A stretch of 64,000 nt of DNA from Pseudomonadota bacterium. Lineage in GTDB: Bacteria > Pseudomonadota > Alphaproteobacteria > Sneathiellales > Sneathiellaceae. Position 1 is the stretch's first letter, and every line of letters begins with the position of its first letter. The position numbers were made by a program, and so were the translations under genes. This document shows, piece after piece, positions 1-8,975 of the stretch. Under the pieces are notes generated by a model. It saw only the letters and a list, made by a program, of their open reading frames with translations. It searched no databases and was not told the origin of the DNA. Location: the NCBI GenBank assembly GCA_024743055.1, contig JANSXH010000014.1, positions 53,509-117,508 on the forward strand. Reading direction: 5' to 3'.

Positions 1-347
1 AAGTCAAAATACTCCTCCAAATTTTTTTGAAACTGACGAATCGACTGCGCGCGTGGACCCTCACTGCCATCCATATTGACCGGCAATCCAATGACAAATG
101 CGCCGACGGAATGTTCATCGACAATCTTCTTGAGCACGGCCATGTCTTGTTTGAATTTCGTACGCTTGATTGTCAGAAGCGGACTTCCTATTTTCAGGGA
201 GATATCTGACAGCGCAAGACCGATGGTCTTGGTGCCGGGATCCAGCCCGAGCAGCCTTTTTTTCTCAGGCAGCAAATGTTTAAGATGGGTGGGGTTGCCG
301 AGGAGCATCGCTTGCGTTAATTTGCGGCCAAAGTCGGTTTGGCCCAT
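1..347 (-). CDS. ruvX: Putative pre-16S rRNA nuclease / Holliday junction resolvase-like RuvX (YqgF), 3' end cut off by the window
   Basis: RuvX/YqgF is an RNase H-fold protein that matures the 5' end of 16S rRNA. The visible 115 residues contain the family signature: a first strand with LGLDPGTKTIGLALSD (about residues 34-49), where the Asp is a metal ligand, and further on VIGLPVNMDGSEGPRA (about 85-100). The C-terminal part, with the last catalytic Asp, lies outside the window. I chose the ATG at 347; an in-frame TTG at 362 is the alternative. The gene is divergent from gatC with a 66-bp gap, so both promoters must lie there. Family assignment is firm; the RNA-processing role is from knowledge of homologues. 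Confidence 0.9.
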   Translation of the reverse strand, partial: MGQTDFGRKLTQAMLLGNPTHLKHLLPEKKRLLGLDPGTKTIGLALSDISLKIGSPLLTIKRTKFKQDMAVLKKIVDEHSVGAFVIGLPVNMDGSEGPRAQSIRQFQKNLEEYFD

Positions 348-413
348 GTTTCCAAATATCAAACATTCCGGACCGACCTTCCGGATAAGCTCTTTTACAG
401 CAAAGGGTGACAG

Positions 414-701
414 ATGTCGCTTGATAAAGCCACTGTGGCAAAAGTAGCCAATTTAGCGCGGATCAAGGTTGAGGAAAAAGACCTCGAACCTATGGCAGCT
501 GAATTGAATAATATCCTCGGTTGGATCGAACAGCTGGGCGAGGTGGATACAGAGACAACGATGCCGATGACATCGGTCGCGGACATGAAACTCCGTTGGC
601 GCGCCGATGAGGTGACGGATGGAGGATATGCCGAAGAGGTTGTCGCCAATGCTCCGTCGAGCGAAGATAACTTCTTCGCTGTGCCGAAGGTGATCGAATA
701 A
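414..701 (+). CDS. gatC: Aspartyl/glutamyl-tRNA amidotransferase subunit C
   Basis: GatC is the small subunit of the GatCAB complex, which converts misacylated Glu-tRNA(Gln) or Asp-tRNA(Asn) to the amide form; it braces GatA against GatB. The 95-residue length is normal. The N-terminus [20 protein letters not shown] and the later [21 protein letters not shown] are typical GatC segments. A ribosome site, AAGGG, lies 7-8 bases before the ATG. The stop codon overlaps the gatA start (ATGA type), pointing to coupled translation with gatA and gatB, and the operon order gatC-gatA-gatB is the usual one. Confidence 0.96.
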   Translation: MSLDKATVAKVANLARIKVEEKDLEPMAAELNNILGWIEQLGEVDTETTMPMTSVADMKLRWRADEVTDGGYAEEVVANAPSSEDNFFAVPKVIE

Positions 702-2179
702 TGAGTGATTTGACTAAACTGACAATCGCCGCGGCACGCGATGGCCTGGCGGCTGGAGATTTTTCCTCCCGGGAATTGACCGCTGCACATATCACGGCCA
801 TGGAAGCTGCTGAACCTCTCAACGCCTTCATCACAAAAACACCTGAGAAAGCTGTTGAGGCCGCAACGGATTCAGATACCCGTCGCGGCAAGGGTGAAGC
901 CGGTAAAATGGACGGTATTCCTATCGCTATTAAGGATCTCTATTGCACCAAGGATGTCCTTACCACGGCGGCTTCTCACATACTGGACGGCTTCACACCA
1001 AAATATGAATCGACTGTTACAGCTAACCTATGGGCAGAGGGTGCTGTAATGTTAGGTAAGGCCAACCTTGATGAGTTCGCCATGGGCTCGTCCAATGAGA
1101 CGAGCTTTTACGGCAATGTTGCCAACCCCTGGCGCCGTGAAGGGGATAACCGCATGCTGGTTCCTGGTGGATCCTCTGGCGGCTCAGCAAGTTCAGTTGC
1201 CTCATTCTCTGCCATGGGAGCCACGGGCACAGATACAGGTGGCTCTATACGCCAACCTGCTTCTTTCACCGGTATCGTCGGTATGAAACCGACCTATGGT
1301 CGCTGTTCCCGTTGGGGGGTGGTTGCTTTTGCCTCCAGCCTTGATCAGGCGGGGCCGATGACCAGGACGGTGCGCGATTCCGCCATCATGCTTGAGGCAA
1401 TGGCTGGATTTGATCCGAAAGACAGCACCAGCGTCGATTTGACGGTCCCGAATTTTGAGGCGGCCCTCACTGGTGACATTCGTGGGATGAAGATTGGAAT
1501 TCCCAATGAATATCGTCTCGACGGTATAAATCCTGAAATTAATGCCCTTTGGGAAAAAGGTATTGATTGGATGAAATCGGCGGGTGCTGAAATCGTCGAC
1601 ATCAGTCTTCCACACACAAAATATGCTTTGCCTGCTTATTACATCATTGCGCCGGCGGAGGCATCCAGTAACCTGGCCCGATATGATGGCGTGAAATACG
1701 GTCTTCGGGTTGAAGGTGAAGATCTCAATGACATGTATGCCAGCACCCGGGCGGAAGGCTTTGGTGCGGAGGTTAAGCGTCGCTTGCTGATCGGGACCTA
1801 TGCCCTGTCGGCGGGATATTACGATGCCTATTATCTCAAGGCACAGAAAGTTCGCACGAAAATCTCTGATGACTTCAAGGAAGCTTTCAAACAGGTAGAC
1901 GCCATCCTGACGCCAACCGCTCCTTCCGCTGCTTTTGCCTATGGTGAGAAGGGGGATGATCCGCTTGAGATGTATCTCAATGATGTGTTTACCGTGCCGG
2001 CAAGCCTCGCTGGCCTGCCTGGTATCTCAGTTCCTGCAGGTTTGAGCGAGGAAGGCTTACCACTCGGCTTGCAGATACTAGCTAAGCCGTTTGATGAGGA
2101 AACAGTGTTTAAAGCTGCCGGTGTGCTGGAAGAAGCCGCCGCCTTTGCAGCCACGCCAGCCGACTGGTGGAGGGGATAG
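701..2179 (+). CDS. gatA: Aspartyl/glutamyl-tRNA amidotransferase subunit A
   Basis: GatA is the amidase subunit of GatCAB: it hydrolyses glutamine and releases ammonia for the GatB active site. The protein has 492 residues, the usual size. The amidase-signature catalytic triad is visible: Lys78 in AIKDLYC, the cis-Ser in PGGSSGGSA (Ser158/159) and the nucleophile Ser182 in [11 protein letters not shown]. The start overlaps the gatC stop by one base. The end overlaps the ribosome-binding region of gatB. Nothing unusual is seen. Confidence 0.97.
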   Translation: MSDLTKLTIAAARDGLAAGDFSSRELTAAHITAMEAAEPLNAFITKTPEKAVEAATDSDTRRGKGEAGKMDGIPIAIKDLYCTKDVLTTAASHILDGFTPKYESTVTANLWAEGAVMLGKANLDEFAMGSSNETSFYGNVANPWRREGDNRMLVPGGSSGGSASSVASFSAMGATGTDTGGSIRQPASFTGIVGMKPTYGRCSRWGVVAFASSLDQAGPMTRTVRDSAIMLEAMAGFDPKDSTSVDLTVPNFEAALTGDIRGMKIGIPNEYRLDGINPEINALWEKGIDWMKSAGAEIVDISLPHTKYALPAYYIIAPAEASSNLARYDGVKYGLRVEGEDLNDMYASTRAEGFGAEVKRRLLIGTYALSAGYYDAYYLKAQKVRTKISDDFKEAFKQVDAILTPTAPSAAFAYGEKGDDPLEMYLNDVFTVPASLAGLPGISVPAGLSEEGLPLGLQILAKPFDEETVFKAAGVLEEAAAFAATPADWWRG

Positions 2180-2181
2180 CC

Positions 2182-3636
2182 ATGGGGATGATTGTTCAGG
2201 GTGCTACAGGTGATTGGGAAGTCGTTATTGGTCTGGAAGTCCATGCGCAAGTGACTTCAAACGCCAAACTCTTTTCTGGATCGGCTACTGAATATGGAGC
2301 AGAACCAAACTCACAGGTCTCTTTTGTCGATTCTGCTATGCCGGGGATGTTGCCCGTTATTAATGAAAAAGCTGTCGAACAGGCAGTGCGGACGGGGCTT
2401 GGTTTGAAAGCCCAAATCAACAAATATTCTGTCTTTGACCGAAAAAATTATTTTTATGCGGATTTGCCGCAGGGTTATCAGATCAGTCAGTATCTACAGC
2501 CGGTTGTCGGCGAAGGTAAGATCACTATTGACCTGGCCGATGGGGAATCCCGGGAAATCGGTATAACACGGCTTCATCTCGAACAAGATGCCGGCAAGAG
2601 CCTGCATGACCAGCATCCTAATATGACTTTAGTTGACCTTAATCGGTCCGGTGTTGCCCTGATGGAAATTGTCTCCGAGCCCGATATGCGCTCCCCAGAG
2701 GAAGCCGCGGCTTATGTTAAAAAACTGCGGAGTATTCTGAGATACCTCGGAACCTGCGATGGCAATATGGAGGAAGGCTCCATGCGGGCCGACGTTAATG
2801 TTTCGGTGCGGCGTCCGGGCGATGAGTTTGGAACCCGCTGTGAGATGAAAAACATCAACTCAGTCCGCTTTATGCAACAGGCCATAATTTATGAAGCCAA
2901 TCGCCAGGTGGATATTCTGGAAGAGGGCGGATCGGTTGATCAGGAGACAAGGCTTTACGATCCTGTGAAGGGCGAAACGCGATCTATGCGCTCCAAAGAA
3001 GAAGCTCATGACTACCGGTATTTCCCGGACCCGGACCTGCTCCCGCTTGAATTTGATGACGCCTTCATCGATGGTATTCGCGTGACTTTACCGGAATTGC
3101 CAGATGATAAAAAAGCACGGTTTGTGTCTGAATTGAGTTTGTCCCCCTATGACGCGGGTGTTCTGGTGGCGGAAAAAGAGGTCGCCGACTACTTCGAAGC
3201 TGTTGCAGAGGGCCGGGACGCCAAGCTCGCGGCTAACTGGGTCATTGGAGAGTTATTCGGTAATCTTAACCGGACGGGGAAGCCTCTTGGTGAGAGCCCC
3301 GTATCTGCCGAGGGGTTAGGAAGTCTCATCGATCTCATTAAAGACGGGACGATTTCCAATCGGATTGCCAAAGAAGTATTTGAAGAAATGTTCGATACTG
3401 GCAAAAATGCCGCGGATATTGTTGAGGAAAAAGGCTTGAAACAAGTCTCTGATACTGGTGCCATTGAGGCAGCAATAGATGAGGTGATCGCAGCTAATCC
3501 TGACAAAGTTGCTGAATACAAAGGCGGAAAAGACAAGCTTTTTGGCTTCTTCATGGGGCAAGTGATGAAAGCGACCCAGGGCAAGGCAAATCCTGGCGTT
3601 GTCACCCAGATCCTGCGCCCCAAGCTGGACGATTAA
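2182..3636 (+). CDS. gatB: Aspartyl/glutamyl-tRNA amidotransferase subunit B
   Basis: GatB activates the gamma-carboxyl group of the misacylated tRNA by phosphorylation and binds the tRNA tail. The sequence shows the GatB cradle signature [13 protein letters not shown] at the N-terminus, then [16 protein letters not shown] and [24 protein letters not shown] segments, and a C-terminal YqeY-like helical domain over roughly the last 150 residues. I prefer the ATG at 2182, preceded 8 bases upstream by GGAGG (2169-2173), over an in-frame GTG at 2167 that would put the ribosome site inside the gene. The expected 484 residues match the family. Confidence 0.96.
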   Translation: MGMIVQGATGDWEVVIGLEVHAQVTSNAKLFSGSATEYGAEPNSQVSFVDSAMPGMLPVINEKAVEQAVRTGLGLKAQINKYSVFDRKNYFYADLPQGYQISQYLQPVVGEGKITIDLADGESREIGITRLHLEQDAGKSLHDQHPNMTLVDLNRSGVALMEIVSEPDMRSPEEAAAYVKKLRSILRYLGTCDGNMEEGSMRADVNVSVRRPGDEFGTRCEMKNINSVRFMQQAIIYEANRQVDILEEGGSVDQETRLYDPVKGETRSMRSKEEAHDYRYFPDPDLLPLEFDDAFIDGIRVTLPELPDDKKARFVSELSLSPYDAGVLVAEKEVADYFEAVAEGRDAKLAANWVIGELFGNLNRTGKPLGESPVSAEGLGSLIDLIKDGTISNRIAKEVFEEMFDTGKNAADIVEEKGLKQVSDTGAIEAAIDEVIAANPDKVAEYKGGKDKLFGFFMGQVMKATQGKANPGVVTQILRPKLDD

Positions 3637-3670
3637 ATTAGCGTGGCAATGGCCACATCACCACGCTAAT
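3637..3670 (-). terminator. Inverted repeat between gatB and a convergent gene
   Basis: ATTAGCGTGG (3637-3646) and CCACGCTAAT (3661-3670) form a perfect 10-bp stem with a 14-base loop. Read on the minus strand the stem is followed by TTTAAT, so it could end transcription of the gene reading leftward; on the plus strand no T-run follows. It starts directly after the gatB stop, so it may serve both convergent genes. Confidence 0.55.
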
Positions 3671-3683
3671 CAGAACCTGCAAT

Positions 3684-4232
3684 TTAATTTGCGCTGGACC
3701 CGATAGTCTTAAGGTCCGCAAGGCAAGCCTTTAAGGTGATATGGATTTTGGCGGAGGATTTGATGATTTGTCCATCATGCCCTGAAATACGCCAAGTCCA
3801 CTTGTATTTTGAGACTTCAGTCTCCTCCAAATGAACTAGTTTGGAATTATGCTCCCCGATGTTGATAGCGCAATCAATCAGGGTCTTATGGACCTCTGAT
3901 GAAACCTTTACCAGTTCACCTTGATGATTGGTGATATGCCACATCCAGACTGTTTTAGTGACGTCGGAATGATGGGTATACAGGGTGATGTGAATGGTAT
4001 GGCTTTGGTCAACATGAAGCCCGTGTTCATGTGGGTAACCATAGTGATGGGAGGGCGCATGAGCGGCGTGATAGGAAAGATGGAGAGGGACGGATAAATG
4101 CTCTTGGCTATGTGACACATGGTAGGGATGAACATATACATGCACATGGTGATGTAGGTTGGGGGCAGGATGTAACGGGACATGCGCCACTGAGTGGCTA
4201 TGGTTCACGTGGCGGGGCAGATAATCAATCAT
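3684..4232 (-). CDS. Histidine-rich protein with two C-terminal DUF1508/YegP-like repeats
   Basis: I recognise no named gene here. The 182-residue product has two parts. Residues 1-90 contain 25 histidines, spaced every two to five residues among Val, Pro, Tyr and Ser. The C-terminal half holds two similar units of about 35 residues: WMWHITNHQGELVKVSSEVH (near 97) and WTWRISGHDGQIIKSSAKIH (near 146), each with W-x-W, a polar turn with Gly, and Ser-Ser. This pattern resembles the DUF1508 (YegP) fold, in which tandem copies are common. The ATG at 4232 is chosen because GGAGAA lies 4 bases upstream; a longer form from 4253 has no ribosome site. No signal peptide is seen. Metal binding is inference from composition. 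Confidence 0.65.
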   Translation of the reverse strand: MIDYLPRHVNHSHSVAHVPLHPAPNLHHHVHVYVHPYHVSHSQEHLSVPLHLSYHAAHAPSHHYGYPHEHGLHVDQSHTIHITLYTHHSDVTKTVWMWHITNHQGELVKVSSEVHKTLIDCAINIGEHNSKLVHLEETEVSKYKWTWRISGHDGQIIKSSAKIHITLKACLADLKTIGSSAN

Positions 4233-4253
4233 TTTGTTCTCCGTATTTCTCAT

Positions 4254-4610
4254 ATATCCGGGTCTGCAGGTACAATAGGCTGCCTACACTAGACGCAGAT
4301 TGGACGGAGGTTGTGATCACTCGTAGCAATAAACTATCGGCTTGCGACCAATAAGAATTTTGGTCAGTTATTGCCTACAAATAGGAGAGCGCGGCCCATG
4401 ACAACATAAAGATTGGGAAGACGACAATAGAAAGGATTTCCTTAATCTGGGCCGAAGGTTTTGCAATTAGCTTCATTGAAATTACTCTCAATAAAATAAT
4501 AACTTATGTGAATTTCTTGCGGAGTTTAGGCATGATTTAAAAGGGCGCGTTGATTCAGATCAATTTTTTTGTGCATTGCAGCATATCTATCAAAGTTTTT
4601 CAGCCTGATT
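4254..4610. other. Intergenic stretch with one possible small ORF
   Basis: About 360 bases between two leftward genes of unknown function. It is moderately AT-rich. Apart from a possible 33-codon membrane peptide on the minus strand (4375-4476) I see no gene, RNA or clear terminator in it. Confidence 0.5.
4375..4476 (-). CDS. Possible 33-residue membrane peptide
   Basis: A short minus-strand ORF from the ATG at 4476 to a TAG at 4375 encodes a 33-residue peptide: a basic N-terminus (MKLIAKPSAQIKE) followed by one hydrophobic segment (ILSIVVFPIFMLSWAALSYL). A GAG-rich sequence about 9 bases before the ATG could act as a ribosome site. The layout, a charged start and one membrane span, is that of many bacterial small membrane proteins, but an ORF this short can occur by chance. 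Function unknown. Confidence 0.3.
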   Translation of the reverse strand: MKLIAKPSAQIKEILSIVVFPIFMLSWAALSYL

Positions 4611-4928
4611 TTAGATGTAGATGATTTCCAGCCGATAGGGTGGTGTGTCACTGACATTTATAATTTCGATATCATGGCAGGTCGGCGACGATTTTCTCCA
4701 CGTTAATCCCCAAGCAGTTACATTTATGCGACAGATTAAACCACCATATTTCAAGCCGATTTCATATCCGGAAGTAGGTCCCATGCAAATGCATCGGTAA
4801 TATTTGTATGAAGTCAAAATTTCTGGTGGAGCCGTGACCCATTCTATAGTCGAGCTACCAAGATCCTTAAAAATGAGGTCGTTCTCTTCAATAGTACTAA
4901 TCAGAGCAATACGAGTTTGCAACGGCAT
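4611..4928 (-). CDS. Hypothetical protein of 105 residues
   Basis: No family is recognised. The ORF starts at an ATG at 4928 with AAGGAA about 7 bases upstream, which supports translation. The product is mixed in composition, contains four cysteines (near 47-48, 66 and 83), no membrane segment and no signal peptide. The stretch SSTIEWVTAPPEILTSYKYY followed by a Gly-rich loop and a WGLTW motif suggests a small beta-rich domain. It is divergent from recO. It could be spurious, but the composition does not look random. Confidence 0.45.
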   Translation of the reverse strand: MPLQTRIALISTIEENDLIFKDLGSSTIEWVTAPPEILTSYKYYRCICMGPTSGYEIGLKYGGLICRINVTAWGLTWRKSSPTCHDIEIINVSDTPPYRLEIIYI

Positions 4929-5036
4929 TCGGGCTTCCTTTATTGTTCCCGGATGGACGGGTTTGCGGTCTGGTTTGTGAGAAACTGAAGGAACAAATGT
5001 GCTGGTCTACAAGGCCGTATCTGTTAGTGTGGATCC

Positions 5037-5810
5037 ATGAATTGGACTGATATCGGCGTACTTCTTAGTTGCCGCAAATATGGTGAAAACAGCGTCATTG
5101 TTCATGCTTTTACAAAAGATCACGGACGGACTGCCGGGCTTGTACGAGGTGGCACTGGGCGACGACTTAGGGGACTTCTGCAACCTGGCAATGAGGTCCA
5201 GCTAACCTGGCGTGGACGATTGCCGGAACAGCTTGGGAATTTCACTGTTGATGCCAAGCTGTCTTTTGCCTCTCAATTATTCGATATTCCCTTGGCTTTA
5301 TTGGCTAGTAGTTCAGCCATGTCTGTTCTGGATATTTTTCTGCCGGAAAGAGAACCGCATCCTAGATTGTATGAAGCAACCCTTCTCTTGCTTGCAGCTT
5401 TGGAGGAAAGTGAAGAGGTCTGGCCTGTGCTGTATGCCAAGTGGGAGCTCGGCGTACTGTCTGAAGTCGGCTACGGATTAGATTTGTCGTCTTGCGCCGC
5501 CACAAATGTAACGGAAGGCCTGGTCTATGTTTCGCCAAAGTCTGGACGCGCCGTAAGTCGTGACGCGGGTAAACCGTACCATGAAAAACTTCTTCCTCTT
5601 CCTCCTTTCCTGGCACAGGACGCCGGGGGTGCTTCGAAGGTGGATGAAATTCCGGCATCGGAGGTTATGGAGGCCTTGAAGCTCACAGGATACTTCCTTG
5701 AAAAGATCGTTCAGGAGCATAAACCGACTATGAAAATGTCCGCGAGGGAGCGCTTCATCGATTCCTACAACCGTCAAATAAGCTCAAGGCAAGAAGCCTC
5801 TGATTCCTAA
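5037..5810 (+). CDS. recO: DNA repair protein RecO
   Basis: RecO works with RecR to load RecA onto SSB-coated single strands during gap repair. The 257-residue product opens with the OB-fold segment MNWTDIGVLLSCRKYGENSVIVHAFTKDHGR, typical of RecO, followed by an RG-rich turn (LVRGGTGRRLRGLLQPGN). The helical C-terminal half includes CxxxxN near 158 and ends with the usual RERFIDSYNRQ. The full four-cysteine zinc site of some RecO proteins is not seen. The gene precedes parC by 80 bases and may share transcription with it. Confidence 0.92.
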   Translation: MNWTDIGVLLSCRKYGENSVIVHAFTKDHGRTAGLVRGGTGRRLRGLLQPGNEVQLTWRGRLPEQLGNFTVDAKLSFASQLFDIPLALLASSSAMSVLDIFLPEREPHPRLYEATLLLLAALEESEEVWPVLYAKWELGVLSEVGYGLDLSSCAATNVTEGLVYVSPKSGRAVSRDAGKPYHEKLLPLPPFLAQDAGGASKVDEIPASEVMEALKLTGYFLEKIVQEHKPTMKMSARERFIDSYNRQISSRQEASDS

Positions 5811-5890
5811 TTTTATCTTCCTCGTAAAAAGATGGTTCTTCAGAAGAAATTTTCGCTCCTAATTCGTAAATCAAATGCTATATAGAGCCC

Positions 5891-8119
5891 ATGAGTGACC
5901 AGACCCCCGTTAAGCCTGGTGAGATTGTTCCAACCTCACTAAAGGATGCCATAAGCGAGCGCTATCTTGCCTATGCGATGTCCACCATCATGTCCCGTTC
6001 TCTTCCGGATGTCAGAGATGGCCTGAAGCCGGTTCACAGACGCTTGCTATATGCCATGCGCTTGCTGAAACTGGATCCGAATTCCGGGTTCAAGAAATGC
6101 GCCCGCGTGGTTGGTGACGTAATTGGTAAATATCATCCTCATGGGGATCAATCGGTTTATGATGCCCTCGTCCGGCTGGCACAGGAGTTTGCTCAAAGAT
6201 ATACCCTGGTTGAGGGACAGGGGAACTTTGGCAATATCGACGGAGATAATGCGGCGGCGATGCGATACACCGAGGCTCGCCTGACCCTTGTCGCCGAACT
6301 TCTATTGCGTGACATAGATCAAGATACGGTCGATTTTCGGCCAACCTATGATGGCGAGGATAGCGAGCCTGTGGTTCTCCCGGCCGCCTTTCCAAACCTT
6401 TTGGCCAATGGATCAGCAGGGATTGCCGTTGGCATGGCAACCTCGATTCCCCCGCATAACGCCATCGAGATCACCAATGCACTTCTACATCTGATCAAAT
6501 TCCCTAACGCCGGCATTGATAAGTTGATGGAATTTATCCCAGGGCCTGATTTTCCGACAGGTGGGGAATTGGTGGAAAAACCAGAAAATATCCGAGAGGC
6601 ATATTTAACGGGACGAGGTGGTTTTCGCCAGCGTGCCACTTGGGAGGTTGAGAATACGGGCCGTGGTACGTATCAGATCGTCGTCACCGAAATTCCATAC
6701 CAGGTACAAAAAAGCAAACTTATCGAGCGGATTGCGGAACTTATTCAAACTAAAAAACTGCCCTTCCTGACTGATGTGCGGGATGAATCGGCAGAGGATA
6801 TTCGCCTGGTATTGGAGCCGCGCAGCAAGAATGTCGAACCAGAAATGTTGATGCAGGGATTGTTCCGTCTTACAGATCTCGAAAATCGCTTTTCTTTGAA
6901 CATGAATGTGCTGGATGCCACGCAGACACCTGGCGTTATGAGTTTAAGGGATGTATTGCAGGCCTTCCTGACACATCGCTTCGAAGTCTTGGTACGTCGG
7001 TCGAGGTATCGCCTTGGAAAAATTGAAGCGCGGCTTGAAGTTCTGGACGGTTATCTCATCGTATTTCTCAATCTGGACGAAGTGATCCGGATTATTCGCG
7101 AAGAAGATCATCCAAAGCAAAGCCTTATTGAGACCTTTACTCTGACTGAAAACCAGGCGGAGGCGATCCTCAATATGCGCCTGCGTTCGTTGCGCAAGCT
7201 CGAAGAAATGGAACTTCGCAGAGAACATGATGAGCTCAGTGAGGAAAAATCCGGATTATTGGCCTTACTCGACAGCGATGAGTTACAACAGATCGCAATA
7301 TCTACGGAGATCAAGGAACTTAAAAAGATCTTGCAAGAGCATCCTGAGATCTCCGATCGTCGGACACGTATTGGAGAGGCTGTCGAGCTTCCGGATATCC
7401 CCTTGGAAGCAATGATTGAGAAAGAGCCGATCACGGTAATCTGTTCGGATAAAGGTTGGATCCGGGCTATCAAAGGTCATGGCGAGAAGAACGGGACGGA
7501 AAAATATAAAGATGGTGATAAGGAGCGATTTTGGATTCCGGCGGAAACGACGGACAAACTCGTTCTGTTCGCTACCAATGGCCGCTTTTATACAATAGGC
7601 GCAGACAAGCTTCCGAGAGGTCGCGGTCATGGCGAGCCAGTCAGGCTGATGATCGATCTTGGTAATGACCAGGATATCGTTTCTCTTTTTGTCCACCGAC
7701 CTGGTCGAAAACTTCTTGTTGCTTCCAGTGATGGCCGAGGATTTATTGTCGAAGAAAACAGTGTGATTGCCCAAACCAAAAACGGCAAACAGGTGCTCAA
7801 TGTCTCCGGGGATGTTGAAGCGGCCTTCTGCGTTGAAGTAAATGGCGATTCTGTCGCTGTCATTGGAGAAAATCGTAAATTGAATTGCTTCGCGATTGAA
7901 GAGTTGGGCGAAATGGCTCGGGGGCGGGGAGTTACCTTGCAGCGCTATAAGGATGGCGGCCTGTCTGATGTCATAACTTTTACAAAGGAAGACGGCCTCA
8001 GCTGGAAATCCGGAGAACGAACCCGGACTGAGCATGACCTTACAGGGTGGTACACACGCCGGGGCAATGCTGGTCGGTTACCTCCGCGCGGATTTAACAA
8101 AAGTAATCGCTTCAGCTAA
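5891..8119 (+). CDS. parC: DNA topoisomerase IV subunit A
   Basis: ParC is the DNA-cleaving subunit of topoisomerase IV, which unlinks daughter chromosomes. The 742-residue protein has the breakage-reunion domain in its first 480 residues, with catalytic Tyr126 in [10 protein letters not shown], then a C-terminal domain with several blades carrying K/R-G-rich turns ([23 protein letters not shown]). The length and short C-terminal domain favour ParC over GyrA (about 870 or more residues, with a GyrA box), and no GyrA box is visible. At the position of E. coli ParC Ser80, in the HPHGD segment, this protein has Gln87. A 209-base AT-rich gap follows. Confidence 0.93.
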   Translation: MSDQTPVKPGEIVPTSLKDAISERYLAYAMSTIMSRSLPDVRDGLKPVHRRLLYAMRLLKLDPNSGFKKCARVVGDVIGKYHPHGDQSVYDALVRLAQEFAQRYTLVEGQGNFGNIDGDNAAAMRYTEARLTLVAELLLRDIDQDTVDFRPTYDGEDSEPVVLPAAFPNLLANGSAGIAVGMATSIPPHNAIEITNALLHLIKFPNAGIDKLMEFIPGPDFPTGGELVEKPENIREAYLTGRGGFRQRATWEVENTGRGTYQIVVTEIPYQVQKSKLIERIAELIQTKKLPFLTDVRDESAEDIRLVLEPRSKNVEPEMLMQGLFRLTDLENRFSLNMNVLDATQTPGVMSLRDVLQAFLTHRFEVLVRRSRYRLGKIEARLEVLDGYLIVFLNLDEVIRIIREEDHPKQSLIETFTLTENQAEAILNMRLRSLRKLEEMELRREHDELSEEKSGLLALLDSDELQQIAISTEIKELKKILQEHPEISDRRTRIGEAVELPDIPLEAMIEKEPITVICSDKGWIRAIKGHGEKNGTEKYKDGDKERFWIPAETTDKLVLFATNGRFYTIGADKLPRGRGHGEPVRLMIDLGNDQDIVSLFVHRPGRKLLVASSDGRGFIVEENSVIAQTKNGKQVLNVSGDVEAAFCVEVNGDSVAVIGENRKLNCFAIEELGEMARGRGVTLQRYKDGGLSDVITFTKEDGLSWKSGERTRTEHDLTGWYTRRGNAGRLPPRGFNKSNRFS

Positions 8120-8258
8120 ACTGGACTCCTCACTCACAATTGCAAGCTGATTGCTTCCAGCCTTTGAATGCTTGTGCACAAAGGCAGAAAATTCTATTGT
8201 TTTAATAGATTTATTTCTAATTTAATAATATTTAAAATAGCATTTTTTACTTGCCAAG

Positions 8259-8268
8259 CAAACGTTTG
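8259..8268. promoter_or_regulatory. Palindrome upstream of bioY, possible operator
   Basis: CAAACGTTTG is a perfect 10-bp palindrome inside a longer imperfect dyad (GCCAA at 8253-8257 against TTGGC at 8266-8270). It lies in the AT-rich leader 60 bases before the bioY start. The alphaproteobacterial BioR box consensus (TTATnnATAA type) was looked for and not found, so if bioY is controlled here it may be through another repressor, for instance of the LacI type. Function is inference. Confidence 0.35.
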
Positions 8269-8328
8269 GCTAATAATCTCCCCGTTCCTTAAGTTGTTGA
8301 ATTTAAATATTATTTAAAAGGTGTATCC

Positions 8329-8925
8329 ATGACATCAAGCACAACGATTTCCCCCCTTATCAATGTGATCTGGGCGACGGAAAACTACTCATCCGTGTGG
8401 GCGAAGCTCTTGCGGATTTGCATCCTTAGTCTTGCCGGGACGGCACTTCTCGCTGTATCGGCTCAATTAGCTGTCCCCATCGGACCGGTTCCCATCACCA
8501 TGCAGACATTTGCAGTTCTACTGATCGGGGCGACCTATGGTTGGAAGCTCGGGGGAGGAACGTTGGCTCTCTATCTTGCGGAAGGTGCAATTGGATTGCC
8601 TGTGTTTGCGAACGGAGCCAGTCTTCCTGCACTCATGGGGCCAACAGCTGGATATTTGTTCGGGTTTGTAGCGGCGGCGGCGCTGGTTGGCTGGATCTCG
8701 GAGAGAGGTTGGGGGCAATCTGTCGTTAAAGTGGCTATTGCAATGTTTATTGGTAATGTCGTTATTTATTTGGCGGGTATTTCCTGGCTATCATCCTTTA
8801 TCGGGACAGAAAAAGCGATTGAGCTCGGAATGCTTCCATTCTTGATCGGGGATGGCTTGAAGATTGCTCTTGCCGTTGCCGTGTTGCCATTGGCATGGAA
8901 AATCGTCAACAAGACTAGATCCTAA
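8329..8925 (+). CDS. bioY: Biotin transporter BioY
   Basis: BioY is the substrate-binding membrane component (S component) of the ECF-type biotin importer. The 198-residue protein has about six hydrophobic segments and the BioY signature: VPIGPVPITMQTFAVLLIGATYG at about 46-68, then G-rich helices with LYLAEGAIGLPVFANG and GPTAGYLFGF, and the end LPFLIGDGLKIALA. No ecfA/ecfT genes lie next to it, so it either works alone, as shown for some proteobacterial BioY, or with unlinked energising genes. It is convergent with the dctM gene that follows. Confidence 0.94.
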   Translation: MTSSTTISPLINVIWATENYSSVWAKLLRICILSLAGTALLAVSAQLAVPIGPVPITMQTFAVLLIGATYGWKLGGGTLALYLAEGAIGLPVFANGASLPALMGPTAGYLFGFVAAAALVGWISERGWGQSVVKVAIAMFIGNVVIYLAGISWLSSFIGTEKAIELGMLPFLIGDGLKIALAVAVLPLAWKIVNKTRS

Positions 8926-8932
8926 TTTGGTG

Positions 8933-8959
8933 GCGGGATTCGCTAAGGGTGGATCCCGC
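8933..8959. terminator. Inverted repeat between convergent bioY and dctM
   Basis: GCGGGAT (8933-8939) pairs with ATCCCGC (8953-8959) across a 13-base loop in the gap between two convergent genes. There is no clear T-run on either side, so a terminator role is only suggested by position. Confidence 0.35.
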
Positions 8960-8975
8960 TGTCTCCTTAAGTCAC

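Noticed and set aside
76..447. 123-residue plus-strand ORF at the left edge
   Set aside because: It is the antisense of ruvX, whose frame has clear catalytic motifs.
3908..4183. Met/Pro/Ile-rich 91-residue minus-strand ORF
   Set aside because: It lies in another frame of the His-rich gene and results from the same cat/atg-rich bases; the His-rich frame has the W-x-W repeats and a ribosome site.
7283..8035. 250-residue minus-strand ORF inside parC
   Set aside because: It is an antisense frame of the parC C-terminal domain with no family features.
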